From positions 10,861 to 74,860 of the forward strand of contig VSCH01000012.1 of assembly GCA_047459075.1 (NCBI GenBank): a stretch of DNA of 64,000 bases, in the 5' to 3' direction. The position numbers were made by a program, and so were the translations under genes. Below, piece by piece: positions 24,784 through 33,873 of the stretch (within the stretch, counting starts at the first letter, position 1; each line of letters begins with the position of its first letter). This DNA is from ZC4RG19 sp017577565. GTDB taxonomy: Bacteria > Actinomycetota > Acidimicrobiia > Acidimicrobiales > VFJN01. Below the pieces are notes generated by a model. It had not been told where the DNA came from. It ran no database searches and was given only the letters and a program-made list of their open reading frames with translations.

Positions 24784-25893
24784 ATGGAGGTCGTGCTCGC
24801 GGGTGTCGAGCTGCGCGTCGTCCGCATGACGCTGGCCCGGCCGTTCGCGAGCGCCCGCGGCACCCGCCGGCGGCGCGACGTCGTCCTCGTGCGGGCGATC
24901 GTCGCCGACGGCCCCGACGGGTGGGGCGAGTGCGTCGCCGAGCCCGAGCCGACCTACTGGCCCGAGTACACCGAGGGGGCCCTCCACGTCCTCGAGCACC
25001 ACCTCGTGCCCCGGATGCTGGCGGGCCGGTCGCTGCGCGAGGTGCGCGGGCACCACATGGCCAAGGCCGCCCTGGAGTGCGCGGCGCTGGACGCCGGCCT
25101 GCGGGCCGAGGGCCGGTCGGTGGCGGCCTTCCTGGGCGCCACCCGGCCCGTCGTGCCCACCGGGATCGCCCTCGGCCTCACCCGCGACGTCGACGCCCTC
25201 GTCGACGCCGTCCTCCACTGGCACGGCAAGGGCCACCGGGCCTTCAAGCTGAAGGTGGCGCCGGGGTGGGACGTCGAGCCGGTGCGGGCCGTCCGCTCGA
25301 CCGTCGGCGACGAGGTGGCGCTGCTCGTCGACGCCAACGGCAGCTACCGCAGCGGCGACGACGACCACCGGGCGGCGCTGAAGGCGCTCGCCGACCCCGA
25401 GCTGGGCCTCGTCGCCATCGAGCAGCCCTTCCCGCCCGACGACCTGCTCGGCCACGCCGACCTGGCGGCGCGGATCGAGGTCCCCGTCTGCCTCGACGAG
25501 TCGATCGCCTCCCTGGCCGACCTGGAGACCGCCATCGCGCTCGGGGCCTGCGGGGCGGTCAGCCTGAAGGTGGGGCGGGTCGGCGGTCTGCTCGAGGCCC
25601 GCCGCATCCACCAGCGCTGCCGCGACGCCGGCGTGTCGCTGCGCTGCGGCGGCATGCTCGAGACCGGGCTGGGACGGGCGCTCAACCTGGCGGTCGCCGC
25701 CCTGCCGGGGTGCAACCTGCCGCCCGACATGGGACCCTCCGAGCGCTACTACACGACCGACCTGACCACGCCGTTCGACTCCCGGGGCGGCACGATGATC
25801 GTCCCCGACGGCCCCGGGCTCGGGGTCGAGCCGCTGCCCGAGGTGCTCGACGAGGTCACGATCTCCCTCCGCACCATCCGGACCGAACAGTGA
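24784..25893 (+). CDS. menC: MenC-like enolase superfamily enzyme (OSB synthase / N-succinylamino acid racemase)
   Basis: A 369-residue enolase-superfamily enzyme. The barrel carries FKLKVAP (catalytic Lys of KxK), LVDANGS, AIEQPF and CLDESI (three metal-binding acids) and SLKVGRVGG (second Lys). The C-terminal CGGMLETGLGRALNLAVAAL is typical for o-succinylbenzoate synthases and their NSAR relatives. OSBS serves menaquinone synthesis; the racemase activity is common in this branch, and its coupling to ilvA makes an amino acid role possible. The ATG follows AGGGAGG. The stop overlaps the ilvA GTG. Confidence 0.88.
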   Translation: MEVVLAGVELRVVRMTLARPFASARGTRRRRDVVLVRAIVADGPDGWGECVAEPEPTYWPEYTEGALHVLEHHLVPRMLAGRSLREVRGHHMAKAALECAALDAGLRAEGRSVAAFLGATRPVVPTGIALGLTRDVDALVDAVLHWHGKGHRAFKLKVAPGWDVEPVRAVRSTVGDEVALLVDANGSYRSGDDDHRAALKALADPELGLVAIEQPFPPDDLLGHADLAARIEVPVCLDESIASLADLETAIALGACGAVSLKVGRVGGLLEARRIHQRCRDAGVSLRCGGMLETGLGRALNLAVAALPGCNLPPDMGPSERYYTTDLTTPFDSRGGTMIVPDGPGLGVEPLPEVLDEVTISLRTIRTEQ

Positions 25894-27152
25894 AGCCTCC
25901 CGACCTGCCCGTCACCTTCGAGGACGTCCTCGCCGCCGCCGACCGCCTGGAGGGCGCCATCGAGCGCACCCCGACCGCCCACTCCCGCGTCCTGTCCGAC
26001 GTGCTCGGCTGCCACGTCGTCGTCAAGTTCGAGAACCTGCAGTTCGTCTCGTCGTTCAAGGAGCGGGGCGCGCTCAACGTGCTGGCCCAGCTGAGCGAGG
26101 ACGAGCGGGCGGCCGGCGTCGTCGCCATGTCGGCCGGCAACCACGCCCAGGCGGTCGCCTACCACGCCACCCGGCTGGGCATCGACGCCACGATCGTCAT
26201 GCCCACGGCGACGCCGTTCGTCAAGGTGCAGCGCACCCGCGAGCTCGGCGCCCGGGTGGTCCTGCGGGGCGACGACCTCGCCGAGGCCGAGGCCGAGGCC
26301 AAGCGGCTCGTCGCCGAGGAGGGCCGCACCTACGTCCACCCCTTCGACGACCCGGCGGTCATCGCGGGCCAGGGCACGTGCGCGTTGGAGCTGCTGGGCG
26401 ACGCCCCCGACCTCGACGCCCTCGTCGTGCCGGTGGGCGGCGGCGGCCTGCTGGCCGGCATGGCGGTGGCGGCCCGGCACCTGCGGCCGGGCATCGAGCT
26501 GGTCGGCGTCCAGACCGAGCGCTACCCGGCCATGGCCGACCACGTGCACCGCACCCACCACGAGGTCGGCGGGGCCAGCATCGCCGAGGGCATCGCCGTC
26601 CCCCGGCCGGGCGAGCTGACCACCCGGATCGTCGACGCCCTGGTCGACGACGTCGTCACGGTGACGGAGACCCACATCGAGGAGGCGATGAACCTCCTCC
26701 TGGAGATCGAGAAGGTCGTGGTCGAGGGCGCCGGGGCGGCCGGGATCGCCGCGCTCATCGAGCACCGGGAGCGGTTCGCCGGGCGGAAGGTCGGCGTCGT
26801 GCTCACCGGCGGGAACGTCGACTCCCGCCTGCTGGCGTCGGTGATCATGCGGGGGCTCATCCGCAACGGCCGCCTGACCCGGCTGCACGTCGAGGTGCCG
26901 GACGTGCCCGGCAGCCTGGCGACGATCACCCGCGTGCTCGGCGACGTGGGCGCCAACATCGTCGAGATCCTCCACCAGCGCATGTTCGTCGACCTCTCGG
27001 CGAAGTCGGCCCAGGTCGAGGTGACGGTCGAGACCCTCGACCGCGACCACGCCGACCGGGTCGTCGAGGCGCTGGCGGCCGCCGGCTACGTCGTGCGGGT
27101 GGGACGGTTCACGTTCCGGGACGCGCCGCCGCCGGTCTCGCCCGGCGGCTGA
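25890..27152 (+). CDS. ilvA: threonine ammonia-lyase with ACT domain
   Basis: A 420-residue PLP enzyme that deaminates threonine to 2-oxobutyrate for isoleucine synthesis or catabolism. The PLP lysine is in SSFKERGA, the glycine loop is VPVGGGGLLAG, and the SAGNHAQAVAYHA helix holds the PLP phosphate. A single C-terminal ACT domain (about 330-405; HVEVPDVPGSLATITRVLGD) could sense a ligand. The single short ACT domain fits the catabolic-type family used by many actinobacteria. The GTG overlaps the menC stop (GTGA). Confidence 0.94.
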   Translation: MKPPDLPVTFEDVLAAADRLEGAIERTPTAHSRVLSDVLGCHVVVKFENLQFVSSFKERGALNVLAQLSEDERAAGVVAMSAGNHAQAVAYHATRLGIDATIVMPTATPFVKVQRTRELGARVVLRGDDLAEAEAEAKRLVAEEGRTYVHPFDDPAVIAGQGTCALELLGDAPDLDALVVPVGGGGLLAGMAVAARHLRPGIELVGVQTERYPAMADHVHRTHHEVGGASIAEGIAVPRPGELTTRIVDALVDDVVTVTETHIEEAMNLLLEIEKVVVEGAGAAGIAALIEHRERFAGRKVGVVLTGGNVDSRLLASVIMRGLIRNGRLTRLHVEVPDVPGSLATITRVLGDVGANIVEILHQRMFVDLSAKSAQVEVTVETLDRDHADRVVEALAAAGYVVRVGRFTFRDAPPPVSPGG

Positions 27153-27284
27153 GGTCGCGGCCGACGGCGGTCCGGGCGGTGCGCACCTCCGGGCCGTCGC
27201 GGGTTGCGTAACGTGCGGAGGACGACACGATCCGACCGGGCATGCAGGGTTGGGGCCCGTCCGGCCCGGGCAGATGGACGAGCG

Positions 27285-27674
27285 ATGCGAGCCTCCGCAC
27301 ACTTCCCGCGCGCTCCGGAGCAGGTGGCGGCGGCGCGCGCCTTCGCCCGCGCGACCCTCGGCACCTCGTCCTCCTCGCAGGTGGTGGATGACGTCGTCCT
27401 CGTGGTCAGCGAGCTGGTCACCAACGCCGTCCTCCACGGCGCCGGCGACGTCGAGGTGACCGTCGACCGCTCGGGCGACGTCATCCGGGTCGAGGTCGCC
27501 GACGGGGGCGGCGCCGAGCTGCCCCGCCCCGGGTGCCCGGGCGCGGGCGACGTCACCGGGCGGGGGCTCGCCATCGTCGACGCGCTGGCCGACGCCTGGG
27601 GCGACGGCGTCGACGACCGGGGGCGCACCCGGGTGTGGGTGGAGCTCAGCCCGCCGCCCGGACCAGCGCGGTGA
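27285..27674 (+). CDS. RsbW/HATPase_c_2 anti-sigma-type ATP-binding protein
   Basis: A 129-residue GHKL ATPase of the serine-kinase/anti-sigma type. The N box is SELVTNAVLHG, the G1 box VADGGGAELP, and the G2-like GRGLAIVDALADAWG follows. Such small proteins phosphorylate or bind anti-anti-sigma factors; none is adjacent, so the partner is unknown. ATG 27285 gives the usual family N-terminus (FPRAPEQVAAARAFAR). Its 3' end overlaps the convergent azlD by 29 bases. Confidence 0.85.
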   Translation: MRASAHFPRAPEQVAAARAFARATLGTSSSSQVVDDVVLVVSELVTNAVLHGAGDVEVTVDRSGDVIRVEVADGGGAELPRPGCPGAGDVTGRGLAIVDALADAWGDGVDDRGRTRVWVELSPPPGPAR

Positions 27675-27957
27675 CGGCGGCGGCCGCCACGACGACGAGC
27701 ACGAAGGGTGCCCGCCCTCGTGACCCGGCGACCAGCGCGACCGCCACCGCCAGCCCCGCGGCGCGCGCGTCGACGACGATCCGCCGGTCGCCCCCGAGCG
27801 TGTTGACGACGACGAGGGCCGGCAGCAGCGCGGCGGGCAGCAGGGCGGCGAGCCGCAGCGCCCGGCCGTCGGTGGCCCGGGGCCCGAGCAGAACGAGCCC
27901 CACGACCTTCAGCCCGTAGGCACCGGCCGCCAGGCCGAGCAGCGGCCACCAGCTCAC
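27646..27957 (-). CDS. azlD: AzlD-like branched-chain amino acid export subunit
   Basis: A 103-residue membrane protein with four hydrophobic segments; AALLPAALLPALVVVNTLGG is typical of AzlD. It pairs with AzlC as an exporter of branched-chain amino acids. The GTG overlaps the azlC stop (GTGA). It overlaps the convergent RsbW-like gene by 29 bases. Confidence 0.87.
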   Translation of the reverse strand: MSWWPLLGLAAGAYGLKVVGLVLLGPRATDGRALRLAALLPAALLPALVVVNTLGGDRRIVVDARAAGLAVAVALVAGSRGRAPFVLVVVAAAAVTALVRAAG

Positions 27958-28655
27958 CGCTCCTCCCGGCGGGCGAAGAGCAGGCCGGGGACGACGCCCA
28001 GCGCGGCGGCGATGATCGGCAGCCCGGCCGGTGCCAGGGGGATCAGCACCAGCGCGACGAGCGCGCCGGCGGCGGCCGCCACCTGCCCCTCCCGCCGTCG
28101 CAGGTGGGGGACGGCGAGGACGACGAACCCCGCGGGGAAGGCGGCGTCGAGCCCGAGCGCCTCGGGGTCGCCGATGGCGTCGCCGGCCAGCGCGCCGAGC
28201 AGCGTGCCGACGTTCCAGAACACGAAGACCGACACGCCGGTGGCCCAGAACGTGCGCGCCCGCAGGCGACCTTCGGGCTGGGCGGTGGCCATCGCCGTCG
28301 TCTCGTCGATGACGAGCTGCGCCCCCAGCAGGCGCTGGGCCAGCGGGAGCTTGCCGAGCGTCGGGGCCATGGCGACGCCGTAGGCGGCGTTGCGGGCGGC
28401 GAGCAGCAGCGCGGAGCCGAGCGCCGAGCCCATCGAGCCGCCCGCCTCGACGACGCTCACCGCGGCGAACTGGCTGGCCCCGGTGAACACGAGCAGCGAC
28501 ATCACCACCGCCTGCGGGACGGTGAGCCCGGCGGTGGTGGCCAGCACGCCGAAGGACATGCCGAACACGCTGATGGCGAGGCCGAGCACCCAGACGGCGC
28601 GGCGGACGGGCGTCGGCAGCACGGCGTCGTGCTGCGTCGGGGCCTCCTGGGTCAC
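27954..28655 (-). CDS. azlC: AzlC-like branched-chain amino acid exporter
   Basis: A 233-residue membrane protein of the AzlC/BrnF family. MSFGVLATTAGLTVPQAVVM, LVFTGASQFAAVSVV, AARNAAYGVAMAP and QLVIDETTAMA are family signatures. With AzlD it exports branched-chain amino acids. GTG 28655 was chosen because the 13-residue extension to 28694 is arginine-rich and unlike the family; the true start is not certain. Confidence 0.88.
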   Translation of the reverse strand: MTQEAPTQHDAVLPTPVRRAVWVLGLAISVFGMSFGVLATTAGLTVPQAVVMSLLVFTGASQFAAVSVVEAGGSMGSALGSALLLAARNAAYGVAMAPTLGKLPLAQRLLGAQLVIDETTAMATAQPEGRLRARTFWATGVSVFVFWNVGTLLGALAGDAIGDPEALGLDAAFPAGFVVLAVPHLRRREGQVAAAAGALVALVLIPLAPAGLPIIAAALGVVPGLLFARREER

Positions 28656-28746
28656 CGACCGAGACTGCCCGCGCCGCCGGTGCCGGCGCCACACGGAAAC
28701 GGGCGCCCGGCCCCACGCGGCGCGGCCGGGCGCCCCGGCGGCCGGG

Positions 28747-29724
28747 TCAGCGCCGCTCGAACCAGGCCCGGGGGTTGGCCACGAGCATCTCGTCGATCTG
28801 CTCGTCGGTGACCCCCCGGGCCCGCAGCTCGGGCAGCACGTCGTTGTGGATGTGCAGGTAGTGCCAGTTGGGCAGGGCCGGCTTGAGGTCGGGCTGGATC
28901 CAGTCGATGTAGCAGGAGGCGTCGTGCGCCAGGACCAGGCGCGACGAGTAGCCCCGCCGGCACAGCTCGGCCACCGTCTCGACGCGCTGGTCGAAGGGCA
29001 GGACGGCGTCGATCCCGAAGCGGTCCATGCCGAGCAGGAACCCCTCCTCGGCGTAGCGGGACAGCAGGTCGACGTCGGGCGAGTCGCCGACGTGGGCCAG
29101 CAGCACGTGCCGGGGCTCGACCCCCTCCTCGCCGAGCACCCGGCGGACCTCGGCCATCGTGTCGTCGGCCGGGCGGTTGTGGACCATGATCGGCGCGCCG
29201 GTCTCGGCGTGCGCCTGGGCCACCGCCCGCAGGACCCGCTCGACCCCGGCGGTCAGGCCGTGGTGGTCGATGGCGCACTTGAAGAACGCCGCCTTGATGC
29301 CGGTGCCCTGGATGCCCTCGGTGACGTCGCGCACGAACAGCTCGACCAGGGGGTCGGGCAGGCCGGGGAGGGCGCCCGGGCCCCGCAGCGCGAAGAACCC
29401 GGGCACGTCGGCGTAGGTGTAGAGCCCGGTCGCCGGGACGATGTTCAGCTCGGGCACCGACTCGTTGACCCGGGCGATGCGGCGGACGTCGCGCCCGAGG
29501 CCGTCGACGGTGGGGTCGACGATCGTGCGGACGCCGACCTCGACGAGGGCCCGCAGCTTCTCGACCGCCTCGGCGACCTTCTCCTCCTCGTCCCACTCGT
29601 CCGACCAGTTGTTCTGGCTGTCGGGGGTCAGCACGAAGACGTGCTCGTGCATGAGCGTGACCCCCAGCTCGCTGGTGGGCACCGGTCCCCGCACGGTCTC
29701 GACGTGGGTGACGGTCGTCGCCAT
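28747..29724 (-). CDS. phosphotriesterase-family metal hydrolase
   Basis: A 325-residue amidohydrolase-superfamily protein like phosphotriesterases and lactonases. The first metal pair is in LMHEHVFVL. The bridging carboxylated lysine is expected in the GIKAAFFKCAID segment. Later ligands are VHNRPADD/LLAHVGDS and LAHDASCY. Possible substrates are lactones or phosphotriesters; none can be assigned. ATG 29724 lies 11 bases after GAGGAGG; ATG 29733 and GTG 29757 are alternatives. It is divergent from the Ddn-like/TetR operon and could share its TetR operators. Confidence 0.88.
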   Translation of the reverse strand: MATTVTHVETVRGPVPTSELGVTLMHEHVFVLTPDSQNNWSDEWDEEEKVAEAVEKLRALVEVGVRTIVDPTVDGLGRDVRRIARVNESVPELNIVPATGLYTYADVPGFFALRGPGALPGLPDPLVELFVRDVTEGIQGTGIKAAFFKCAIDHHGLTAGVERVLRAVAQAHAETGAPIMVHNRPADDTMAEVRRVLGEEGVEPRHVLLAHVGDSPDVDLLSRYAEEGFLLGMDRFGIDAVLPFDQRVETVAELCRRGYSSRLVLAHDASCYIDWIQPDLKPALPNWHYLHIHNDVLPELRARGVTDEQIDEMLVANPRAWFERR

Positions 29725-29809
29725 CTCTCGCATCGCCTCCTCGGGTGTGTGCGGCACGTCACACTGCCAGACGCTGCGGGGCCCCGCGGCGACGCATCGG
29801 GCGGTTGCG

Positions 29810-29826
29810 GGCTAACGGCGTTAGCC
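29810..29826 (+). promoter_or_regulatory. TetR-type operator 1
   Basis: GGCTAAC-GGC-GTTAGCC, a perfect 7-3-7 inverted repeat with the CTAACG/CGTTAG core common in TetR-family operators. It lies in the 141-base divergent region between the phosphotriesterase-like gene and the Ddn-like gene, 39 bases before the GTG at 29866. Confidence 0.7.
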
Positions 29827-29833
29827 CTAGCCT

Positions 29834-29850
29834 GGCTAACAGCATTAGCT
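29834..29850 (+). promoter_or_regulatory. TetR-type operator 2
   Basis: GGCTAAC-AGC-ATTAGCT, a second near-perfect copy whose centre is 24 bases from that of operator 1, so two dimers could sit about two helical turns apart. It ends three bases before AGGAGGT, the ribosome-binding site of the Ddn-like gene. Confidence 0.65.
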
Positions 29851-29865
29851 CACAGGAGGTCCCCC

Positions 29866-30327
29866 GTGGCACCCACCCACCACCGTCCGCCCGGCCGGTT
29901 CACCCGCCGCGTGTTCAACCCCACCGTCGCCTTCCTGGCCCGCCGGGGCCTCAGCCTGTGGGGCAGCCGCGTCCTCGAGGTGCGCGGCCGCGCCACCGGC
30001 CTCCCCCGCCGCACGCCGGTCAACCTGCTCGACCTCGACGGCGCCACCTACCTGGTCTCGCCCCGGGGCGAGGGGCAGTGGGTGCGCAACGCCCGGGCCG
30101 CCGGCCGGGTCGCCACGCTGCTCGGGCGCCGGCGGGAGGAGTGGACCGTCCGCGAGCTGACCGACGACGAGAAGGTGCCGGTGCTGCGGGCCTACCTCGC
30201 CCGCTGGCGCTTCGAGTCCGGTGCCTTCTTCGACGGCCGCTCGGCCGACTCGCCCGACGAGGAGCTCGCCGCCATCGCGCCCCGGCACCCCGTCTTCCGG
30301 CTGGAGCCCGCGGGCGCCGCGGCGTGA
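29866..30327 (+). CDS. Ddn-like F420-dependent nitroreductase family protein
   Basis: A 153-residue split-barrel protein of the deazaflavin-dependent nitroreductase family. RVFNPTVAFLARRGLSLWGS at the start, EVRGRATGLPRRTPVNLL, then TYLVSPRGEGQWVRNARAAG, is the typical cofactor- and quinone-binding face. F420 use is inferred from family. GTG 29866 follows AGGAGGT with a five-base gap, a clear start. It is translationally coupled to the TetR gene (GTGA overlap) and sits behind two TetR operators. Confidence 0.92.
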   Translation: MAPTHHRPPGRFTRRVFNPTVAFLARRGLSLWGSRVLEVRGRATGLPRRTPVNLLDLDGATYLVSPRGEGQWVRNARAAGRVATLLGRRREEWTVRELTDDEKVPVLRAYLARWRFESGAFFDGRSADSPDEELAAIAPRHPVFRLEPAGAAA

Positions 30328-30890
30328 CGGCACCGGCCCCGTGGCGGCCCCCCGGCGGGCGGGTGGGCGAGATCGTCGCCGCCGCCCGCCGGGTGCTGGA
30401 GCGCGACGGCGAGCTGACCATGCACGCGGTGGCCGCCGAGCTGGGCATCCGGGCGCCGTCGCTCTACAAGCACGTGGCCGGCAAGGCCGCCCTGGAGGCC
30501 GAGCTGGTCGCCGTCGCCCTGGCCGAGATCGGCGAGGCGCTGCACGCCGCCCTGGACGCCGGCGACGGCGACCGCCGCGACGACGGGGACGGCACCGGTC
30601 GGGCGGCCCCGGTCCGGCGCCTGCTCGCCGCCTACCGGCGCCACGCGCTCGCCCACCCCGCGCTCTACCGGCTGGCCACGTCCGGACCGCTGCCCCGCCA
30701 CCTCCTGCCGCCGGGGCTGGAGGACTGGGCCGGCGAGCCGTTCCTGCGGGTGACCGGCGACCCCCACCGGGGCCAGGCGCTGTGGGCCTTCGCCCACGGC
30801 ATGGTCGTGCTCGAGCTCGACCGGCGCTTCCCCGACCCCACGGTGCTCGACCGCACGTGGGAGGAGGGCGCCACCGCGTTCGCCCGCTGA
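30324..30890 (+). CDS. TetR-family transcriptional regulator
   Basis: A 188-residue regulator. The N-terminal HTH reads IVAAARRVLERDGELTMHAV then AAELGIRAPSLYKHVAGKAA, typical of TetR. The C-terminal ligand domain ends GQALWAFAHGMVVLELDRRF, as in the WHG-domain subgroup. It most likely binds the two repeats upstream of its operon and represses itself, the Ddn-like gene and perhaps the divergent phosphotriesterase-like gene. The ligand is unknown. Confidence 0.92.
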   Translation: MTAPAPWRPPGGRVGEIVAAARRVLERDGELTMHAVAAELGIRAPSLYKHVAGKAALEAELVAVALAEIGEALHAALDAGDGDRRDDGDGTGRAAPVRRLLAAYRRHALAHPALYRLATSGPLPRHLLPPGLEDWAGEPFLRVTGDPHRGQALWAFAHGMVVLELDRRFPDPTVLDRTWEEGATAFAR

Positions 30891-30936
30891 CCACGGGGTC
30901 CCGCGGCGGCACCCCCGGCACCGCCGGCGCCGCCGG

Positions 30937-31791
30937 CTACGGCCGCCGGTAGCGCTGCACCGCCAGCGGGGCGAACACGGCGACGAGGCCCGCGGTCCAG
31001 GCGAGCGCCAGCCCGACCGAACCGGCCGTCGAGCCGTCGAGGCCGGCCGCCGCCGGGTCGCCCAGGGCGAGCGAGCGCACGGCGTCGGTCACCACCGTGA
31101 CCGGCTGGTGCTCGGCGACGGCCTGCAGCCAGCCGGGCATCGAGTCGACCGGCACGTAGGCGCTCGACACGAACGACAGCGGGAAGACCATCAGCGACAT
31201 GCCCTGGGCCGCCTGGACGTTGCCGGCCGTCAGGCCGATCAGCGCGAACAGCCACAGGGCGGCGAAGCCGAACAGCGAGCAGAGCCCGAAAGCCGCCGCG
31301 ACCTCGAGCGCCGTGCCGTCGGGCCGGAAGCCGACGGCCACGCCGATGGCGGCCGTGACGACCAGGCCCAGGGTGAGCAGCAGCCACTCGGCGAGCACGC
31401 GCCCGACCACGACGGCGGCCCGCGACACCGGCAGCGACCGGAAGCGGTCGGTGACGCCCTGCTCCATGTCCTCGGCGACGCCGGTCGCGGCCTCGCTGCC
31501 GGTGAACAGCACGCTGGTCACCAGGTAGCCGGGGACGAGGAAGTCGACGTAGGCGATGCCGCCCGTCTCGACCGCGCCGCCGAACACGTAGCGGAACAGG
31601 AGCAGGAACATCGCCCCGGTCGTCGTGCTCACCACGAGCAGCTGCGGGGTGCGGACGAAGCGGCGCACCGACCGGCCGGCGACGGTGAGGGCCGTGGCGA
31701 CCGGCCCGGGCGGGCCGGCCGGCGGTTCGATGGCGGCGGCCGGGGCGGTGGCGACGGCGGTGACGGTGGTGGGGACGGTGGTCGTGGACAT
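30937..31791 (-). CDS. ABC-2 type exporter permease (DrrB-like)
   Basis: A 284-residue permease with six hydrophobic segments. VSTTTGAMFLLLFRYVFGGA, DFLVPGYLVTSVLFTG, MEQGVTDRFRSLPVSR, and VFPLSFVSSAYVPVDSMPGW are the standard DrrB/ABC-2 motifs. It forms an exporter with the ATPase gene 12 bases upstream. The natural substrate is unknown; drug or lipid export is usual for the group. Confidence 0.92.
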   Translation of the reverse strand: MSTTTVPTTVTAVATAPAAAIEPPAGPPGPVATALTVAGRSVRRFVRTPQLLVVSTTTGAMFLLLFRYVFGGAVETGGIAYVDFLVPGYLVTSVLFTGSEAATGVAEDMEQGVTDRFRSLPVSRAAVVVGRVLAEWLLLTLGLVVTAAIGVAVGFRPDGTALEVAAAFGLCSLFGFAALWLFALIGLTAGNVQAAQGMSLMVFPLSFVSSAYVPVDSMPGWLQAVAEHQPVTVVTDAVRSLALGDPAAAGLDGSTAGSVGLALAWTAGLVAVFAPLAVQRYRRP

Positions 31792-31803
31792 CGTCGGCGC
31801 TCC

Positions 31804-32823
<1,020 letters not shown>

Positions 32824-32843
32824 GGGTCGACTGTGCGACCCGG

Positions 32844-32866
32844 AACTGGTCATCCAGTGGCCGGTT
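32844..32866. promoter_or_regulatory. WYL-module operator 2
   Basis: AACTGGTCA-TCCAG-TGGCCGGTT. The right half-site is identical to that of the site at 33832-33854 and the left half matches at 7 of 9 bases. It overlaps the last codons of the WYL gene and lies 21 bases before the ABC ATPase start, an ideal place to control the exporter. Confidence 0.65.
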
Positions 32867-33812
32867 TTCCCCGCCCGTACCGCGCCACCAGCTCCTCGCC
32901 GAAGGAGGCGAGCAGGTCCCGCACCTCCTGGGGCTCGACGACCTCGACGTAGGGGCCGAAGGCGACCATCTCGTAGGCCAGGGCCTCGAGCGTCCAGCCC
33001 GCGACCTCGACCTCGACCCGGCCGTCGTCCCGGCGCTCCCCCACCCGCAGGTGGCGGCCGAAGCGGTTCCGCAGCCAGCCGATCGCCCGGGGGTCGGCGA
33101 GCGCCCGGGCCCGCACGGCGCCGCGCCGCTCGTCCATCGCCTCCACGACCTCGCGCCAGGCCGCCTCCAGGTCGAAGCCCTCCGGGCGCTCGACCGGCCG
33201 GTCGGTGACCGTCACCGACCGCACCCGGCCGACCCGGAAGGTCCGCAGCCCGGCGTCGGTGCCGGCGACCAGGTACCAGACCGAGCTCTTGGACACGAGC
33301 CCGAGCGGGTGGACCGTCCGGACCGACTCCCGCCCCTCGCGGTCGGCGTAGCCGAGCTCGACCTGGCGCCCGGCCACGACGGCCCGCTGCAGGTCGTCGA
33401 GGAACGGGGGCGGCGGCGCCGGTGTGGCCCCCCACTGGGCCGGGTCGAGCACCACGGCCGAGGCGGCCGCCTCGGCCTCGGCCCGGAACGTCTCGGGCAG
33501 CGCCTGCACCAGCTTGCGCAGCGCCGCCTTGGCCTCGGGCGTGACCCGCGACGACGGGCCGGCCAGCAGGAACAGCGCCCGGGCCTCGGCGGCGGTCAGG
33601 CCGCTGAGGTCGGTGCGGGCGCCGCCGATCAGGGACCAGCCGCCGTTGCGCCCCGGCTGGGAGTAGACGGGGATGCCGGCCATGGCCAGCGCCTCGAGGT
33701 CGCGCCGGGCGGTCCGCTCGGAGACCTCGAGCTCCTCGGCCAGCTCGGCGGCCGTCACCCGGCCCCGGGCCTGGAGGATGAGGAGGGTGGCGACCAGCCG
33801 GTCGGCGCGCAC
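32850..33812 (-). CDS. WYL-domain transcriptional regulator
   Basis: A 320-residue regulator with a DeoR-type winged helix (MRADRLVATLLILQARGRVT, AAELAEELEVSERTARRDLE), the typical PVYSQPGRNGGW wing end, a WYL ligand-sensing domain (about 140-205; SVWYLVAGTDAGLRTFRVGR) and a WCX C-terminal extension. WYL proteins respond to small molecules or nucleic acids. Its start is a GTG. A perfect 9-5-9 inverted repeat is just upstream of it, and a second copy precedes the exporter genes downstream. Confidence 0.93.
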   Translation of the reverse strand: MRADRLVATLLILQARGRVTAAELAEELEVSERTARRDLEALAMAGIPVYSQPGRNGGWSLIGGARTDLSGLTAAEARALFLLAGPSSRVTPEAKAALRKLVQALPETFRAEAEAAASAVVLDPAQWGATPAPPPPFLDDLQRAVVAGRQVELGYADREGRESVRTVHPLGLVSKSSVWYLVAGTDAGLRTFRVGRVRSVTVTDRPVERPEGFDLEAAWREVVEAMDERRGAVRARALADPRAIGWLRNRFGRHLRVGERRDDGRVEVEVAGWTLEALAYEMVAFGPYVEVVEPQEVRDLLASFGEELVARYGRGKPATG

Positions 33813-33831
33813 CCCGCCAGCCTGGCACGCG

Positions 33832-33854
33832 AACCGGCCACCGTCTGGCCGGTT
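33832..33854. promoter_or_regulatory. WYL-module operator 1
   Basis: AACCGGCCA-CCGTC-TGGCCGGTT, a perfect 9-base inverted repeat with a five-base spacer, centred 31 bases before the WYL gene start. Both copies are followed on the plus strand by a T/C-rich tract. Confidence 0.7.
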
Positions 33855-33873
33855 TCCCCCCAGCGGGTGGTCG

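Noticed and set aside
22434..25889. Plus-strand frame of over 1000 codons ahead of ilvA
   Set aside because: It overlaps the YcaQ-like, map and menC genes in other frames and reads as low-complexity sequence; real coding starts at GTG 25890.
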